Origin: Polynucleobacter sp. CS-Odin-A6
GTDB taxonomy: Bacteria > Pseudomonadota > Gammaproteobacteria > Burkholderiales > Burkholderiaceae
Assembly (NCBI RefSeq): GCF_018882095.1
Contig: NZ_JACVPD010000002.1
Coordinates: forward strand, 1-64,000
Length of the DNA: 64,000 nucleotides
Direction: 5' to 3'
Position numbers and translations under genes: made by a program. The notes under the pieces were generated by a model that saw only the letters and a list, made by a program, of their open reading frames with translations, did no database searches and was not told the origin of the DNA. Below are positions 20,661-29,772 of this stretch, piece by piece. The number at the start of each line of letters is the position of its first letter. Positions within the stretch are counted from its first letter, which is position 1.

Positions 20661-22822
20661 TAGAAGATGATACGTGCACCCACAGAAATTGCTTGTGGCA
20701 TACCCACGACATAGCCAGTATTGCTACTCCCGGTTCCAAAGGTGATGTATTGACGATTAAATAAGTTCACTGCAGATGCATATACAGTGGCATTTTTAGT
20801 CAACTCATAGTTAGCGCGTAGACCTACTACTGCATACGCAGCAACCGGCAGAGTATTGCTATTGTCCATCCATGAGCTTCCAATATAGCGAACCGTTGCA
20901 GTCAAGCTGGCTTGTGGAATTGGAAAATAAGTCAGACCGCCACCCAAAATATTTTGTGGAACTCCACCAACTTGCTTGCCAACCGGATCTGTTGTTGCTG
21001 TCCATGTTAATTTAGTGCTTGTAAACGCGTAGTTTGCATCTGTAGCCCACTGAGAATTAATGTCATGGTGGAATTGAAGTTCAATACCCTGACTGAGAAG
21101 ACTTTGATTATTAGTGTAATAACTGGAATTAGTTGAACAGCCGAGTGGGTTTCCTACGGTTGCACACAAACTATTCGCTAAGGCCTGTTGGCTTGGCTGA
21201 ATTTTATAACTCACAATCGCATTTTGAATGTAATTGTTAAAGGCAGTTAATTGTGCAAAACCACTCCTCCATCTGTAGTCTGTACCAACTTCATAACCCG
21301 TCATTGTTTCAGGAGTTAAGTTTGGATTTGCAAAAGAGTATCCAGTTCCAGAACCATAACTTCTTAAGGTGTTATTCATTCCAGGGGCATGAAAGGCCTG
21401 GTAAGCCGCTGAGCGCAAATCCCAATCCTTGCTTAACTTGTATAACAAACCCAGAGTAGGGCTTACCTGAGTTTTACTCTGATTTGGAACATTCTGATAC
21501 GAGGGTATTCCTGACAATCCAGCATTGTAAGATGTCGGCGTTTGACTACTCCATTGATCCAAACGGGCTGCCAAAGTTGCTTCTAAGGGAAATGATTCTG
21601 CTTTTGATTTCACTTGGCCCAATAAACCATAAAATGTTTGTTGACCTTTGCCATAGTTAACGGCAGTAACCGACCCAGCAGTACTCAGGTTATTGGTTTG
21701 AATGGAACCAGCGATATTGCGCGCATCTACACCCACAACATATTGATCAATTAAACCGGTTACTTCTCGAGTGTATTGCGCAGAGGCGCCTACAGTGCTG
21801 TAGGGGTCTTTATAGTTCGCATTGATATAAGGATAGTTTTTTGGATTTGATCCTGTAGCTGAAGTAGTTGACCCATTTTGCTTATTAAAGCCTGTATTCC
21901 CATAGAAGAAATTGACATCTACTTTTGACTTATCGTCTAAGCGAGTGGTTGTACCCCCAGCCAAGTCAGTCTCTTGAGTAATATTTGTAGCAAAGGCATA
22001 ACCTGACGAGAGATTTGACATGGTGTGATACCCCACGCGGAAGAACCCATTGGTGTCTTCAGTAGCTTTGAAATAACCCTGTAGTCTGACATTGGAGTTG
22101 TGTGAGGCTGCATCGCCTTGTCCATTCTTAATACTATTGGATGCGGCTGGAGAAATCGTCGCAATATTTTGATAGCCGTCGGTATTGAAATAATCAGCGG
22201 AGAATCTCAGCTGAAGATTTTCCGAGGCAATCAAATCCTTAGATGCGGCTACATTGCCAGCGCCAAATGCACCATAACTTGCTGAGACCTCTTGCTGACT
22301 ATTGACTGGTGTTTTAGTCTTGATATTAATCACGCCACCCATTCCGTAGTTACCCCATAGACTGGAAACTCCCCCACGAATAAACTCGACAGAATCAATC
22401 GATGACATAGGGACAAGGTTCCATTGGACAGTTCCATAAAAAGCATCGTTCGCTGGCACGCCATCAATCAATACTAAGGTCCTGGCATTACCGAGTCCCC
22501 GGACATTGATACTTTGTCCGGTGGGATCCTTTTGATAATAGGGTGTGTCATTCAAGATGATGCCTGGGACATTCTTTAATACCTGATCAATGGTTTGATC
22601 CGGTGAGATCTCCAGCATTTCCTTAGTCAAAATCGTCGTGTTTAGCGGAATCTCATCCAAAGGTGTCCCAGAACGGGTTGCACTGACAGTGACATTTTTC
22701 AACTTCTGATCGTAATCGGGCGGTGGGGCAATTTGAGCCTGAGCACCAACAACAGATAATGTTGGGCCAAATAGTATGCCAAGGCATACGCTTATTTTCT
22801 TTTGCTTAAACAACATCCTCAT
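20660..22822 (-). CDS. TonB-dependent outer-membrane receptor (probable copper or metal uptake)
   Basis: A 720-residue receptor with a signal peptide (cut near residue 29, GAQA), a plug domain (about 45-165; NVTVSATRSGTPLDEIP, INVRGLGNARTLVLIDGVP, SSLWGNYGMGGVINIKTK) and a 22-strand barrel ending in GMPQAISVGARIIF with the terminal phenylalanine. The TonB box is not obvious. A cysteine pair (CATVGNPLGC) lies in a late extracellular loop. The substrate cannot be read from the sequence; the DUF2946, PCu(A)C and thioredoxin neighbours favour copper, as for OprC-like receptors. Confidence 0.85.
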   Translation of the reverse strand: MRMLFKQKKISVCLGILFGPTLSVVGAQAQIAPPPDYDQKLKNVTVSATRSGTPLDEIPLNTTILTKEMLEISPDQTIDQVLKNVPGIILNDTPYYQKDPTGQSINVRGLGNARTLVLIDGVPANDAFYGTVQWNLVPMSSIDSVEFIRGGVSSLWGNYGMGGVINIKTKTPVNSQQEVSASYGAFGAGNVAASKDLIASENLQLRFSADYFNTDGYQNIATISPAASNSIKNGQGDAASHNSNVRLQGYFKATEDTNGFFRVGYHTMSNLSSGYAFATNITQETDLAGGTTTRLDDKSKVDVNFFYGNTGFNKQNGSTTSATGSNPKNYPYINANYKDPYSTVGASAQYTREVTGLIDQYVVGVDARNIAGSIQTNNLSTAGSVTAVNYGKGQQTFYGLLGQVKSKAESFPLEATLAARLDQWSSQTPTSYNAGLSGIPSYQNVPNQSKTQVSPTLGLLYKLSKDWDLRSAAYQAFHAPGMNNTLRSYGSGTGYSFANPNLTPETMTGYEVGTDYRWRSGFAQLTAFNNYIQNAIVSYKIQPSQQALANSLCATVGNPLGCSTNSSYYTNNQSLLSQGIELQFHHDINSQWATDANYAFTSTKLTWTATTDPVGKQVGGVPQNILGGGLTYFPIPQASLTATVRYIGSSWMDNSNTLPVAAYAVVGLRANYELTKNATVYASAVNLFNRQYITFGTGSSNTGYVVGMPQAISVGARIIF

Positions 22823-22892
22823 CCCACAAACAATATTGCGACAACCCCAGATGGGTTGCCAACTGCATAGCTAGGCTATGCCCTAAAAAGAA

Positions 22893-23264
22893 TTAGGTTG
22901 GTGTAGGGGGTGCTGCAGAAGGTGGAGTGATCCAAACCGCAAGTGGTTTGGGTGATTGATAGAACAGCTGTGGCAGCAAAGCGAGAGTTTGCGGCGCTTG
23001 AAATGTGAGGGTGGTATGAAAGGCGGGAGTGGTATTGCTCTGTGCCAAACAATAAGGGCACGGTTTGGCATCTGTAAGATCAGTCTGATCATTACTTGTC
23101 ACCTGCATCTGGGTCTTATTACCATCAGCCGAGCAAATCTCCATTGCAAAACCTTGGCCATGGTTCACAAGCGATACCGCTTGTGAAACTGTGGGGGCAA
23201 GTGCGCTCATAGCGATTGCTAGTGAAGCAATCCAGTGAATAAGGCGGTTTTTACGAAGATTCAT
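22893..23264 (-). CDS. DUF2946 family small secreted protein
   Basis: A 123-residue protein with an N-terminal hydrophobic signal (residues 10-30, WIASLAIAMSALAPTVSQA), a cysteine at EICSADG and a CPYC pair (residues 68-71), ending in a proline-rich tail. DUF2946 proteins are repeatedly found beside copper-type TonB receptors; their function is not known. It is the first gene of the five-gene minus-strand cluster, 70 bp before the receptor. TAAAAT 9 nt before the ATG could be a -10 giving an almost leaderless message. Confidence 0.75.
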   Translation of the reverse strand: MNLRKNRLIHWIASLAIAMSALAPTVSQAVSLVNHGQGFAMEICSADGNKTQMQVTSNDQTDLTDAKPCPYCLAQSNTTPAFHTTLTFQAPQTLALLPQLFYQSPKPLAVWITPPSAAPPTPT

Positions 23265-23316
23265 GATCTAAATATTTTATCGGAGTTTGCGGAAAATCGT
23301 TCCACCTCAATAGAAC

Positions 23317-23336
23317 AAGGGGGCTTGCGCCCCCTT
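23317..23336 (-). terminator. GC-rich hairpin downstream of tctA
   Basis: AAGGGGGC-TTGC-GCCCCCTT lies about 60 bp after the tctA stop. The following minus-strand sequence (GTTCTATT) is a weak T-tract, so termination may be partial. Confidence 0.5.
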
Positions 23337-23393
23337 CTATCTGATCAATCTTCGTTTTTGACTTGATTGGACGATATTTTTATCTTCTATTAA

Positions 23394-24893
23394 TTAGACT
23401 GCAGCCGCCTTTTTCTTGCCAATTACCTTGCCAATTAATGGCCAGAAGAGCAATAGCAAAGCAAGGGAACTAATGCCGGCTACCAAGTAGTTTGAGAAGA
23501 ATATATCCACGCTACCTTGAGACATCAACATGGACTGACGGAAAGAATCTTCCGCACGATCACCCAAAACCAAGGCCAAGACCATTGGTGCCATTGGATA
23601 GTCCAGTTTCTTGAAGATGTATCCAAGCACACCAAAGCCAAGCATCAGCCAAACGTCAAAAGTAGCGTTGTGAACGGTGTATGCACCCACTGCACAAATC
23701 ACAATAATGACTGGAGCAATAATAGAGAATGGAATTCTCAAGATGGAGGCAAACAATGGGACACAAGTTAATACAACAAACAAGCCTGCCAAGTTACCTA
23801 AGTACATACTCGCAATTAAGCCCCAAACAAAGTCTGGCTTCTCAACGAATAGCAGTGGTCCTGGTTGTAAGCCCCAAATCAATAAGCCGCCGAGCAATAC
23901 AGCCGCCGTTGGTGAACCCGGAATACCCAAGGAGAGCATTGGTAGTAGAGCGGCAGTACCAGCAGCATGGGCTGCTGTCTCGGGAGCAACAATACCCTCC
24001 ATCTCGCCCTTACCAAAGTTCTCACCCCTCTTGGACACGCGCTTAGCAACACCGTAGGCCATAAACGAGGCGGGAGTGGCGCCTCCGGGAGTGATACCCA
24101 TCCAGCAACCAATCAAACAACTGCGCAGTGTAGTAGCCCAATATCTTGGCAGCTTCGCCCAAGTCTCTAGAACCACCTGACGACGAATCTTCGCTGCAGC
24201 GCCCTTGAATTCAAGACCTTCTTCCATCGACAACAGGATCTCGCCAATACCAAATAGGCCGATAACCGCGATTAGGAAATCAAAACCGCGCATCAGTTCA
24301 TGACTACCAAAAGTCAAGCGCAATTGACCGGTTACGGTATCCATACCCACAGAGGCCAAAGCAAAGCCGAGCATCATGGCGGAGATAGTCTTAAATGGCG
24401 AACCCTTATTCATTCCCACAAAGCTACAGAAGGTTAATAAGTACACCGAGAAGAATTCAGGCGGCCCAAATTGCAAAGCAAACTTCGCAACCAAGGGTGC
24501 TAAGAAGGTAATCATCACAATGGCAAAGAACGCACCCACAAATGAGGATGTGAATGCTGCAGTCAGTGCCTCGCCCGCCTTACCTTCTCGCGCCATTGGA
24601 TAACCATCAAAGGTGGTTGCAACTGACCAGGGCTCGCCAGGAATGTTAAACAGAATAGATGTAATCGCACCACCAAATAATGCACCCCAGTAGATGCAGG
24701 AGAGCATGATGATTGCCGAAGTTGGCGGCATGGTGAAGGTCAATGGCAACAGAATTGCAATTCCGTTAGCGCCACCTAAACCGGGCAGCACACCAATAAT
24801 GACACCAAGAGTGACTCCGACCAGCATTAATAGCAAGTTAAAGGGTGTCATTGCGACGGCAAAGCCGTTGAATAGAGCGCTAATTTCTTCCAA
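23394..24893 (-). CDS. tctA: TctA-family tripartite transporter large permease
   Basis: A 499-residue membrane protein with about 12 hydrophobic segments and the family signatures GVLPGLGGANGIAILLPLTF (residues 38-57) and GITPGGATPASFMAYG. It forms the channel of a tripartite tricarboxylate transporter, driven by ion gradient. The start is TTG at 24891-24893 with AAGGAG 6 nt upstream. The three components follow in the order tctC-tctB-tctA on one strand. The substrate (citrate or another carboxylate) cannot be told from sequence. Confidence 0.93.
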   Translation of the reverse strand: MEEISALFNGFAVAMTPFNLLLMLVGVTLGVIIGVLPGLGGANGIAILLPLTFTMPPTSAIIMLSCIYWGALFGGAITSILFNIPGEPWSVATTFDGYPMAREGKAGEALTAAFTSSFVGAFFAIVMITFLAPLVAKFALQFGPPEFFSVYLLTFCSFVGMNKGSPFKTISAMMLGFALASVGMDTVTGQLRLTFGSHELMRGFDFLIAVIGLFGIGEILLSMEEGLEFKGAAAKIRRQVVLETWAKLPRYWATTLRSCLIGCWMGITPGGATPASFMAYGVAKRVSKRGENFGKGEMEGIVAPETAAHAAGTAALLPMLSLGIPGSPTAAVLLGGLLIWGLQPGPLLFVEKPDFVWGLIASMYLGNLAGLFVVLTCVPLFASILRIPFSIIAPVIIVICAVGAYTVHNATFDVWLMLGFGVLGYIFKKLDYPMAPMVLALVLGDRAEDSFRQSMLMSQGSVDIFFSNYLVAGISSLALLLLFWPLIGKVIGKKKAAAV

Positions 24894-24936
24894 CTTAAAC
24901 TCCTTCTTTTTTAATCTTTATTACTTATTATTATTT

Positions 24937-25464
24937 TTATTGCACGCCGATAAACTCGAGCGGGTTGATCCATGAACCGTGTGGCAATGGCACTTGAAAC
25001 CAGTACTCAAACATCAGGTACAGAGATGCGCTCACTCCTACCGCAACTGCAAGCGCTTTCCATGCTGGATATTTACCAAGCCAAATCATGAAGATCGCAA
25101 TATAGATCACAGAAGATATATAAATACCGATCAACTGGACGCCAAGCACAAAAACAATAGCCGGCAACAACACAGCCATGACCTGCTTGAAAGATTCTTT
25201 ATCTACGAAGGATTCTGCTTGCTTTTTTCTATCTACTACTACAGCTTGGTAGAGTGTCACAGCGCTAGAAAAAATGATAATCAGGCTGATATAGAAGGGG
25301 AAATAACCAGCCTCTGGGCCATCACTCCCCCAGCTCGCGCCCAACTTGATGCTGCCCATCATCACAACAATGCCTATAGCAATAAATAGGAGCGCGGTGA
25401 TGATATCCATCATCCTGACACTGATCACGGACTCTTGATTTGAATGATTTGAATGTTCAGACAT
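24937..25464 (-). CDS. tctB: TctB-family tripartite transporter small permease
   Basis: A 175-residue protein with four membrane segments (about residues 15-35, 50-70, 95-125 and 135-155), the usual form of TctB. It partners TctA in the membrane. The N-terminus (MSEHSNHSNQES) is polar. It begins 107 bp after tctC, with a terminator-like hairpin in the gap, and ends 43 bp before tctA. Confidence 0.88.
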   Translation of the reverse strand: MSEHSNHSNQESVISVRMMDIITALLFIAIGIVVMMGSIKLGASWGSDGPEAGYFPFYISLIIIFSSAVTLYQAVVVDRKKQAESFVDKESFKQVMAVLLPAIVFVLGVQLIGIYISSVIYIAIFMIWLGKYPAWKALAVAVGVSASLYLMFEYWFQVPLPHGSWINPLEFIGVQ

Positions 25465-25524
25465 GTGCTTCGCTCGCCATTAAATAGTTAATGAATACAG
25501 TATTACGTTTACTGATGATAGATA

Positions 25525-25553
25525 ACAAAAAATAAGACCTCCACAGGGAGGTC
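25525..25553 (-). terminator. Terminator between tctC and tctB
   Basis: On the minus strand GGACCTCC-CTGT-GGAGGTC is followed by TTATTTTTT, within 50 bp of the tctC stop and before tctB. It would let the binding protein be made in excess over the permeases. Confidence 0.75.
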
Positions 25554-25571
25554 CTATTGAAGACCTTCTAC

Positions 25572-26576
25572 TTACTTGGCCAAGAAACCAGCTTCAGCCA
25601 TTAACTGCTTGTGTAAAGCTTCATTCAGCGTCAACCAGTTACTAAATTCTTTACCAGTCATAAATGTTTGGTTAAATGCGCCATCAGCCATGAACTTCTT
25701 CCATTCTGGAGTTGCACGTACTTTTTTGAACAGATCGATATAAAAATCTACCTGCTCTTGAGTCACGCCTGGGGCCATAAAGATACCGCGCAACATCACA
25801 TAGTCAGTGGACACTCCCGCCTCTTTACAAGTGGGGACGTCATACCAAGATTGCGTATCGGTGATCTTTTCCTTGTATGGCATGCGAGTGTCATCAAAAA
25901 CGCACAAAGCACGTAATTTATTTGCACGCCATTGAGCAACCGCTTCGATTGGATTATTCACAGAAGAGTCGATGTGATTACCGACGAGCTGAACGGCAAC
26001 GTCGCCACCCCCCTTAAAAGGAATATAAGTGAACTTAGCGCCGGTTGCCTTTTCCAGTGCGACGGTAATAATTTGATCCTCTTGCTTCGAGCCAGTGCCG
26101 CCCATTTTAAATTTACCTGGGCCAGCTGCCTTAGCGGCATCGATATATTCTTTGGCTGTTTTATAAGGCTTCTCTGCGTTATCCCACAATACAAATTGAT
26201 CCAAGGCCAGCATAGCAACCGGAGTGATATCTTTCCAATTAAATGGAACGCCAGTAGCTAAGGGAGTGGTAAATAAGTTAGAAAGCGTGATCACGATTTT
26301 ATTCGGATCGCCTTTAGCCTCTTTCATTGCCAAGAAGCCTTCAGCACCCGCACCTGCAGACTTATTCACTGGGATGATGGCCTGCTTCATCAAGTTATTT
26401 TTTGTAATGATCCCTTGGATCATCCGAGCCATTTGGTCAGCTCCGCCGCCAGGTCCGGCGGGAATAATGAACTCTACTGGTTTAGTTGGCTCCCATGCAG
26501 CTGAAGCAGGTGTGACACCAGCAACACCGAGGGCTAATACGGTGGAAATCAACGCCCCTTTGAACTTCATCTTCAT
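25572..26576 (-). CDS. tctC: TctC-family periplasmic substrate-binding protein
   Basis: A 334-residue solute receptor with a signal peptide ending TPASAA. It shows the Bug/TctC features PVEFIIPAGPGGGADQMAR after the signal, KFKMGGTGSKQEDQI and AKFTYIPFKGGGDVAVQLVG in the ligand domain, and AWEPTKP at the mature N-terminus. The start at 26576 has GGAGGAG 5 nt upstream; an earlier ATG at 26603 overlaps that site. It is first in tctCBA and is followed by a terminator-like hairpin. Confidence 0.93.
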   Translation of the reverse strand: MKMKFKGALISTVLALGVAGVTPASAAWEPTKPVEFIIPAGPGGGADQMARMIQGIITKNNLMKQAIIPVNKSAGAGAEGFLAMKEAKGDPNKIVITLSNLFTTPLATGVPFNWKDITPVAMLALDQFVLWDNAEKPYKTAKEYIDAAKAAGPGKFKMGGTGSKQEDQIITVALEKATGAKFTYIPFKGGGDVAVQLVGNHIDSSVNNPIEAVAQWRANKLRALCVFDDTRMPYKEKITDTQSWYDVPTCKEAGVSTDYVMLRGIFMAPGVTQEQVDFYIDLFKKVRATPEWKKFMADGAFNQTFMTGKEFSNWLTLNEALHKQLMAEAGFLAK

Positions 26577-26791
26577 GTATGCTCCTCCAGAAAAAATTTG
26601 CATACCAATATTACTTTGGCTTCTCTATGTTATGTGTAGATTTTTATCGAAGTGAGTGTATCCCTGCTTGATTACCATCAACAATTACTAAATGGGCCTT
26701 AGGGGTAACACTAACTAATTAGTACAAACCCTAATAAAACTGCATGAGAGCTAGCTTTGAATGGACTAGGTAGTTTTTCAAGGATGTATTC

Positions 26792-27268
26792 CTAGCGGAA
26801 TCGATCCAAAAGCTTCTTGCTGACTTTATCAAGGTGAGTTGCATCTTTGATTAAGAATTGCAAACCATTAGAGTCGGCAATAAGGAGTGTATTGCCAGCA
26901 ATTCGACGGATATCTTCCTCTGCTTTGAGTCTAATTCTGGTCGGGCCGCGGTCAGTTTCAATATCCCAAATACTCGGAGTAGCAAAAGTAGACACTTTGG
27001 TGATTTTTTCAATGATGGGCATGAATTCACGAGAAGCCATTTCTGCCTCGATGAGACCTAACTCAGCCTCTGGAATTGCGCCAACGCCATTAAACCAACA
27101 TAACTCTTTGCCAGATTGATCCATGATGGAGATGCCAGCACCTGGAGCAGTAATTGGGAAAGCTCTCACGGGGTAGACCCCCACATGGCGGTTACCACTG
27201 GCGTCAATCAAAACCAGACGCCCAAGCGAATCTCGCTCAAGTGCGTGGGGCAATTGATGATGACTCAT
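26792..27268 (-). CDS. DUF1854 protein associated with cyanophycin metabolism
   Basis: A 158-residue soluble protein of the DUF1854 family (GRLVLIDASGNRHVGVYPVRAFP, WDIETDRGPTRIRLKAEEDIRR). Members sit next to cyanophycin genes in Burkholderiales; their biochemical role is unknown to me. The start overlaps the end of the ABC transporter gene by 4 bp (ATGA), so translation is coupled. The central acidic stretch and the WDIETDRG segment are the best-conserved-looking parts. No signal peptide or membrane segment is seen. Confidence 0.85.
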   Translation of the reverse strand: MSHHQLPHALERDSLGRLVLIDASGNRHVGVYPVRAFPITAPGAGISIMDQSGKELCWFNGVGAIPEAELGLIEAEMASREFMPIIEKITKVSTFATPSIWDIETDRGPTRIRLKAEEDIRRIAGNTLLIADSNGLQFLIKDATHLDKVSKKLLDRFR

Positions 27269-29577
27269 AGCCCGCCCCCTTGTACCGCATTCTCTTCCAG
27301 ACTTTCACCAATGACACCACCCTCAACCAACTCTGCAGCATGACGAAGCTGTGCTTGATATAAGGCGTAATACGCTCCCTGCGCCTCCATCAATGCATCA
27401 TGAGATCCGATTTCCACAATCTCGCCTTTATCGAGAACTACCAAGCGATCTGCTTTTCTGAGTGTGGAGAGGCGATGAGCAATCGCGATAGTAGTACGGC
27501 CCTTTACCAGGTTATCCAAAGCACGCTGAATTTCTTTCTCGGTGGTGGTGTCAACTGAAGAGGTTGCTTCATCCAAAATCAGAATGCTGGGATTAATCAG
27601 CAAGGCGCGGGCAATAGAAATTCGTTGACGCTCTCCACCGGAAAGTGATTGACCGCGCTCGCCCACTAATGAGTCATAGCCTAGGGGCAGACGGAGAATA
27701 AATTCATGAGCATGGGCAGCTCTTGCTGCTTCAATAATTTCTTCACGCGTTGCTTCAGGTTTACCGTAAGCAATATTTTCAGCAATCGTGCCAAAGAATA
27801 AAAATGGCTCCTGAAGAACCAGGCCAATACGCTTACGATAATCTGCGATCGCAATACTACGAATATCACGGCCATCCAAAGCAATCGAACCCGCACTAAC
27901 ATCGTAGAAACGGCAAATTAAATTCACTAAGGTGCTTTTACCGGAGCCGCTGTGCCCAACCAATCCAATCATCTCTCCTGGAGCAATATCCAGATCAATG
28001 CCTTTAGATACTGCACGATTACCATAGCGGAAACCTACGCCCCTTAAGGAGATGCGCCCTTTTACTTGACCCAAAGGTGCAGGATTAATCGGCTCAGGTA
28101 CGCTCGAAACATGATCCAATATATCAAAAATACGTTTTGCACCAGCAGCTGCTTTTTGTGTATGCGAAACAATACGGCTCATTGAATCAAGGCGAATGTA
28201 AAAACGGCCGATGTAAGCTAGGAAAGCAATCAAAACACCTACCGTTACCTTTTGATGAGCAACTTGCCAAATACCAAAACCCCAAACTACCAGAAGGCCA
28301 GTCTCGGTGAGCAGTGTGACTGTTGGGGAGAACAATCCCCAGACACGATTGACACGATCATTGATTTGTAAATTGTGTTTATTGGAATCAACAAAACGCT
28401 TCAACTCACGATCTTCTTGGGCAAATGCCTTGACGACCCGAATACCTGGAATGGTATCCGTCAAGATATTAGTTACTTCAGACCACATACGATCGATCTT
28501 CTCAAAACCAAAACGCAGTTTGTCGCGCACCACATGAATCATCCAGATAATGAAGGGCAATGGTGCGAGCGTTACTAAGGCCAATAACGGATCAATTGAA
28601 ATCAAAATGGCAGCAGTCATCGTGATCATCAGAACGTCAGTAGCAAAGTCGAGAGCATAGAGCGATAGAAATACGCAAATACGATCAGTCTCAGCGCCGA
28701 TACGCGCAATTAAGTCGCCTGTTCTTTTGCCCCCGAAATACTCCAATGACAATTTAAGTAAATGCTCAAAGGTAGTATTCCGTAAATCTGCGCCAATACG
28801 CTCACTGACCAATGCAAGCAGGTAGGTCTTCCACCAACCCAAACCCCAGGCTACGATGGCTGCTGCAAGTAAAGCAAATAAGTATTTACTCGCTAAATCA
28901 AAGTCAATGGGATTCCCTTTTTCATAAGGGATCAGCACATGATCCATGATCGGCATTGTGAGATATGGAGGTATCAGGGTCGCACCTGTTGACAGCAAGG
29001 TCAGTACAAAGCCTAGTGCAAGTTCTTTTTTATAGGGGCGCGCAAAACGCCACAATTTAAATAAGGTCCAAGTAGACGGGGGAATATCTTCCTCAGGATC
29101 GCAAGTCGGGCATGCATCTGAATTCGCGGGCTTGGGAGTTAAGCAAACCGAGCACACCTGCTTGTCGTATTCGGATGCCTCATGACTCGGGTGATTCAGT
29201 TGATCGCCACGCAACAGTTGCATAAAGCCGGTCTGTAAACGCAAGATCTGAGGATTTACCGCTAAAGTAAAATACCAAATCCTAAGCAGATTGGTCTCGG
29301 ACTCCAGTCTAAGGTGACCCACCCCAGCATGATCCCCATGCAAAAGATGAACCCCAGAACGCATCGGCCAAAATTCCGAGCGATTGCCATCAACCCAAAT
29401 CAACCCTGCCGGAATTAAGCAAAGCAGGCTTTTTTCAAAGCGCATCTCTCTATCAAGATCCAGCTCAACCCAGGCCATTATTGAACCTAGGTCCTCAATG
29501 GGGTGAGATGATCCTATCAAAGCACTTGTCCAATGACTTGGTGGAGGGGGTGCGGATAGGGAAATTTCTGGGTTCAT
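27265..29577 (-). CDS. ABC exporter-type transporter linked to the cyanophycin locus
   Basis: A 770-residue protein with an unusual 165-residue N-terminal soluble region ending in a zinc-ribbon pattern (Cys142, Cys145, Cys156, Cys159), then a six-helix exporter membrane domain (about 185-470) and an ATPase domain with GHSGSGKS, signature LSGGERQR and Walker B ILILDEATS. It is a half-transporter expected to work as a dimer. It diverges from cphA' and is coupled to the DUF1854 gene. The substrate is unknown; a role in peptide or amino-acid movement for cyanophycin turnover is inference. TATACT lies 10 nt before the ATG. Confidence 0.88.
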   Translation of the reverse strand: MNPEISLSAPPPPSHWTSALIGSSHPIEDLGSIMAWVELDLDREMRFEKSLLCLIPAGLIWVDGNRSEFWPMRSGVHLLHGDHAGVGHLRLESETNLLRIWYFTLAVNPQILRLQTGFMQLLRGDQLNHPSHEASEYDKQVCSVCLTPKPANSDACPTCDPEEDIPPSTWTLFKLWRFARPYKKELALGFVLTLLSTGATLIPPYLTMPIMDHVLIPYEKGNPIDFDLASKYLFALLAAAIVAWGLGWWKTYLLALVSERIGADLRNTTFEHLLKLSLEYFGGKRTGDLIARIGAETDRICVFLSLYALDFATDVLMITMTAAILISIDPLLALVTLAPLPFIIWMIHVVRDKLRFGFEKIDRMWSEVTNILTDTIPGIRVVKAFAQEDRELKRFVDSNKHNLQINDRVNRVWGLFSPTVTLLTETGLLVVWGFGIWQVAHQKVTVGVLIAFLAYIGRFYIRLDSMSRIVSHTQKAAAGAKRIFDILDHVSSVPEPINPAPLGQVKGRISLRGVGFRYGNRAVSKGIDLDIAPGEMIGLVGHSGSGKSTLVNLICRFYDVSAGSIALDGRDIRSIAIADYRKRIGLVLQEPFLFFGTIAENIAYGKPEATREEIIEAARAAHAHEFILRLPLGYDSLVGERGQSLSGGERQRISIARALLINPSILILDEATSSVDTTTEKEIQRALDNLVKGRTTIAIAHRLSTLRKADRLVVLDKGEIVEIGSHDALMEAQGAYYALYQAQLRHAAELVEGGVIGESLEENAVQGGGL

Positions 29578-29772
29578 TAGTTCTAAAAGTATAGTGGAGC
29601 TAGATTTTTTAGATTTAATAGCTCTGTCAACTTTGAGGGGAAGAAAGCCGTTAAATGATTAACTTAGGCCTTTTTATGTATTTTTGCCAATTTTGTGGAT
29701 TTTGAATAATTATTAGAACTAGAGAGACAGCCTGAGACACTCCCGCCATGACTTTTAAAGGCGGCGCTGAGA
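29578..29772. promoter_or_regulatory. Divergent promoter region of the cyanophycin locus
   Basis: This 195-bp gap separates the ABC transporter from cphA'. On the minus strand TATACT (29588-29593) lies 10 nt before the transporter ATG, leaving a leader of only 3-4 nt. For cphA' the clearest candidates are A/T-rich stretches near 29690-29715 (TTGCCA then AATAATTATTAG). No operator was identified. Confidence 0.45.

Noticed and set aside
22876-23092. Two extra short minus-strand frames within the DUF2946 gene
   Set aside because: Both are other readings of the same DNA without ribosome sites; the 123-residue frame has a signal peptide and the family cysteines.
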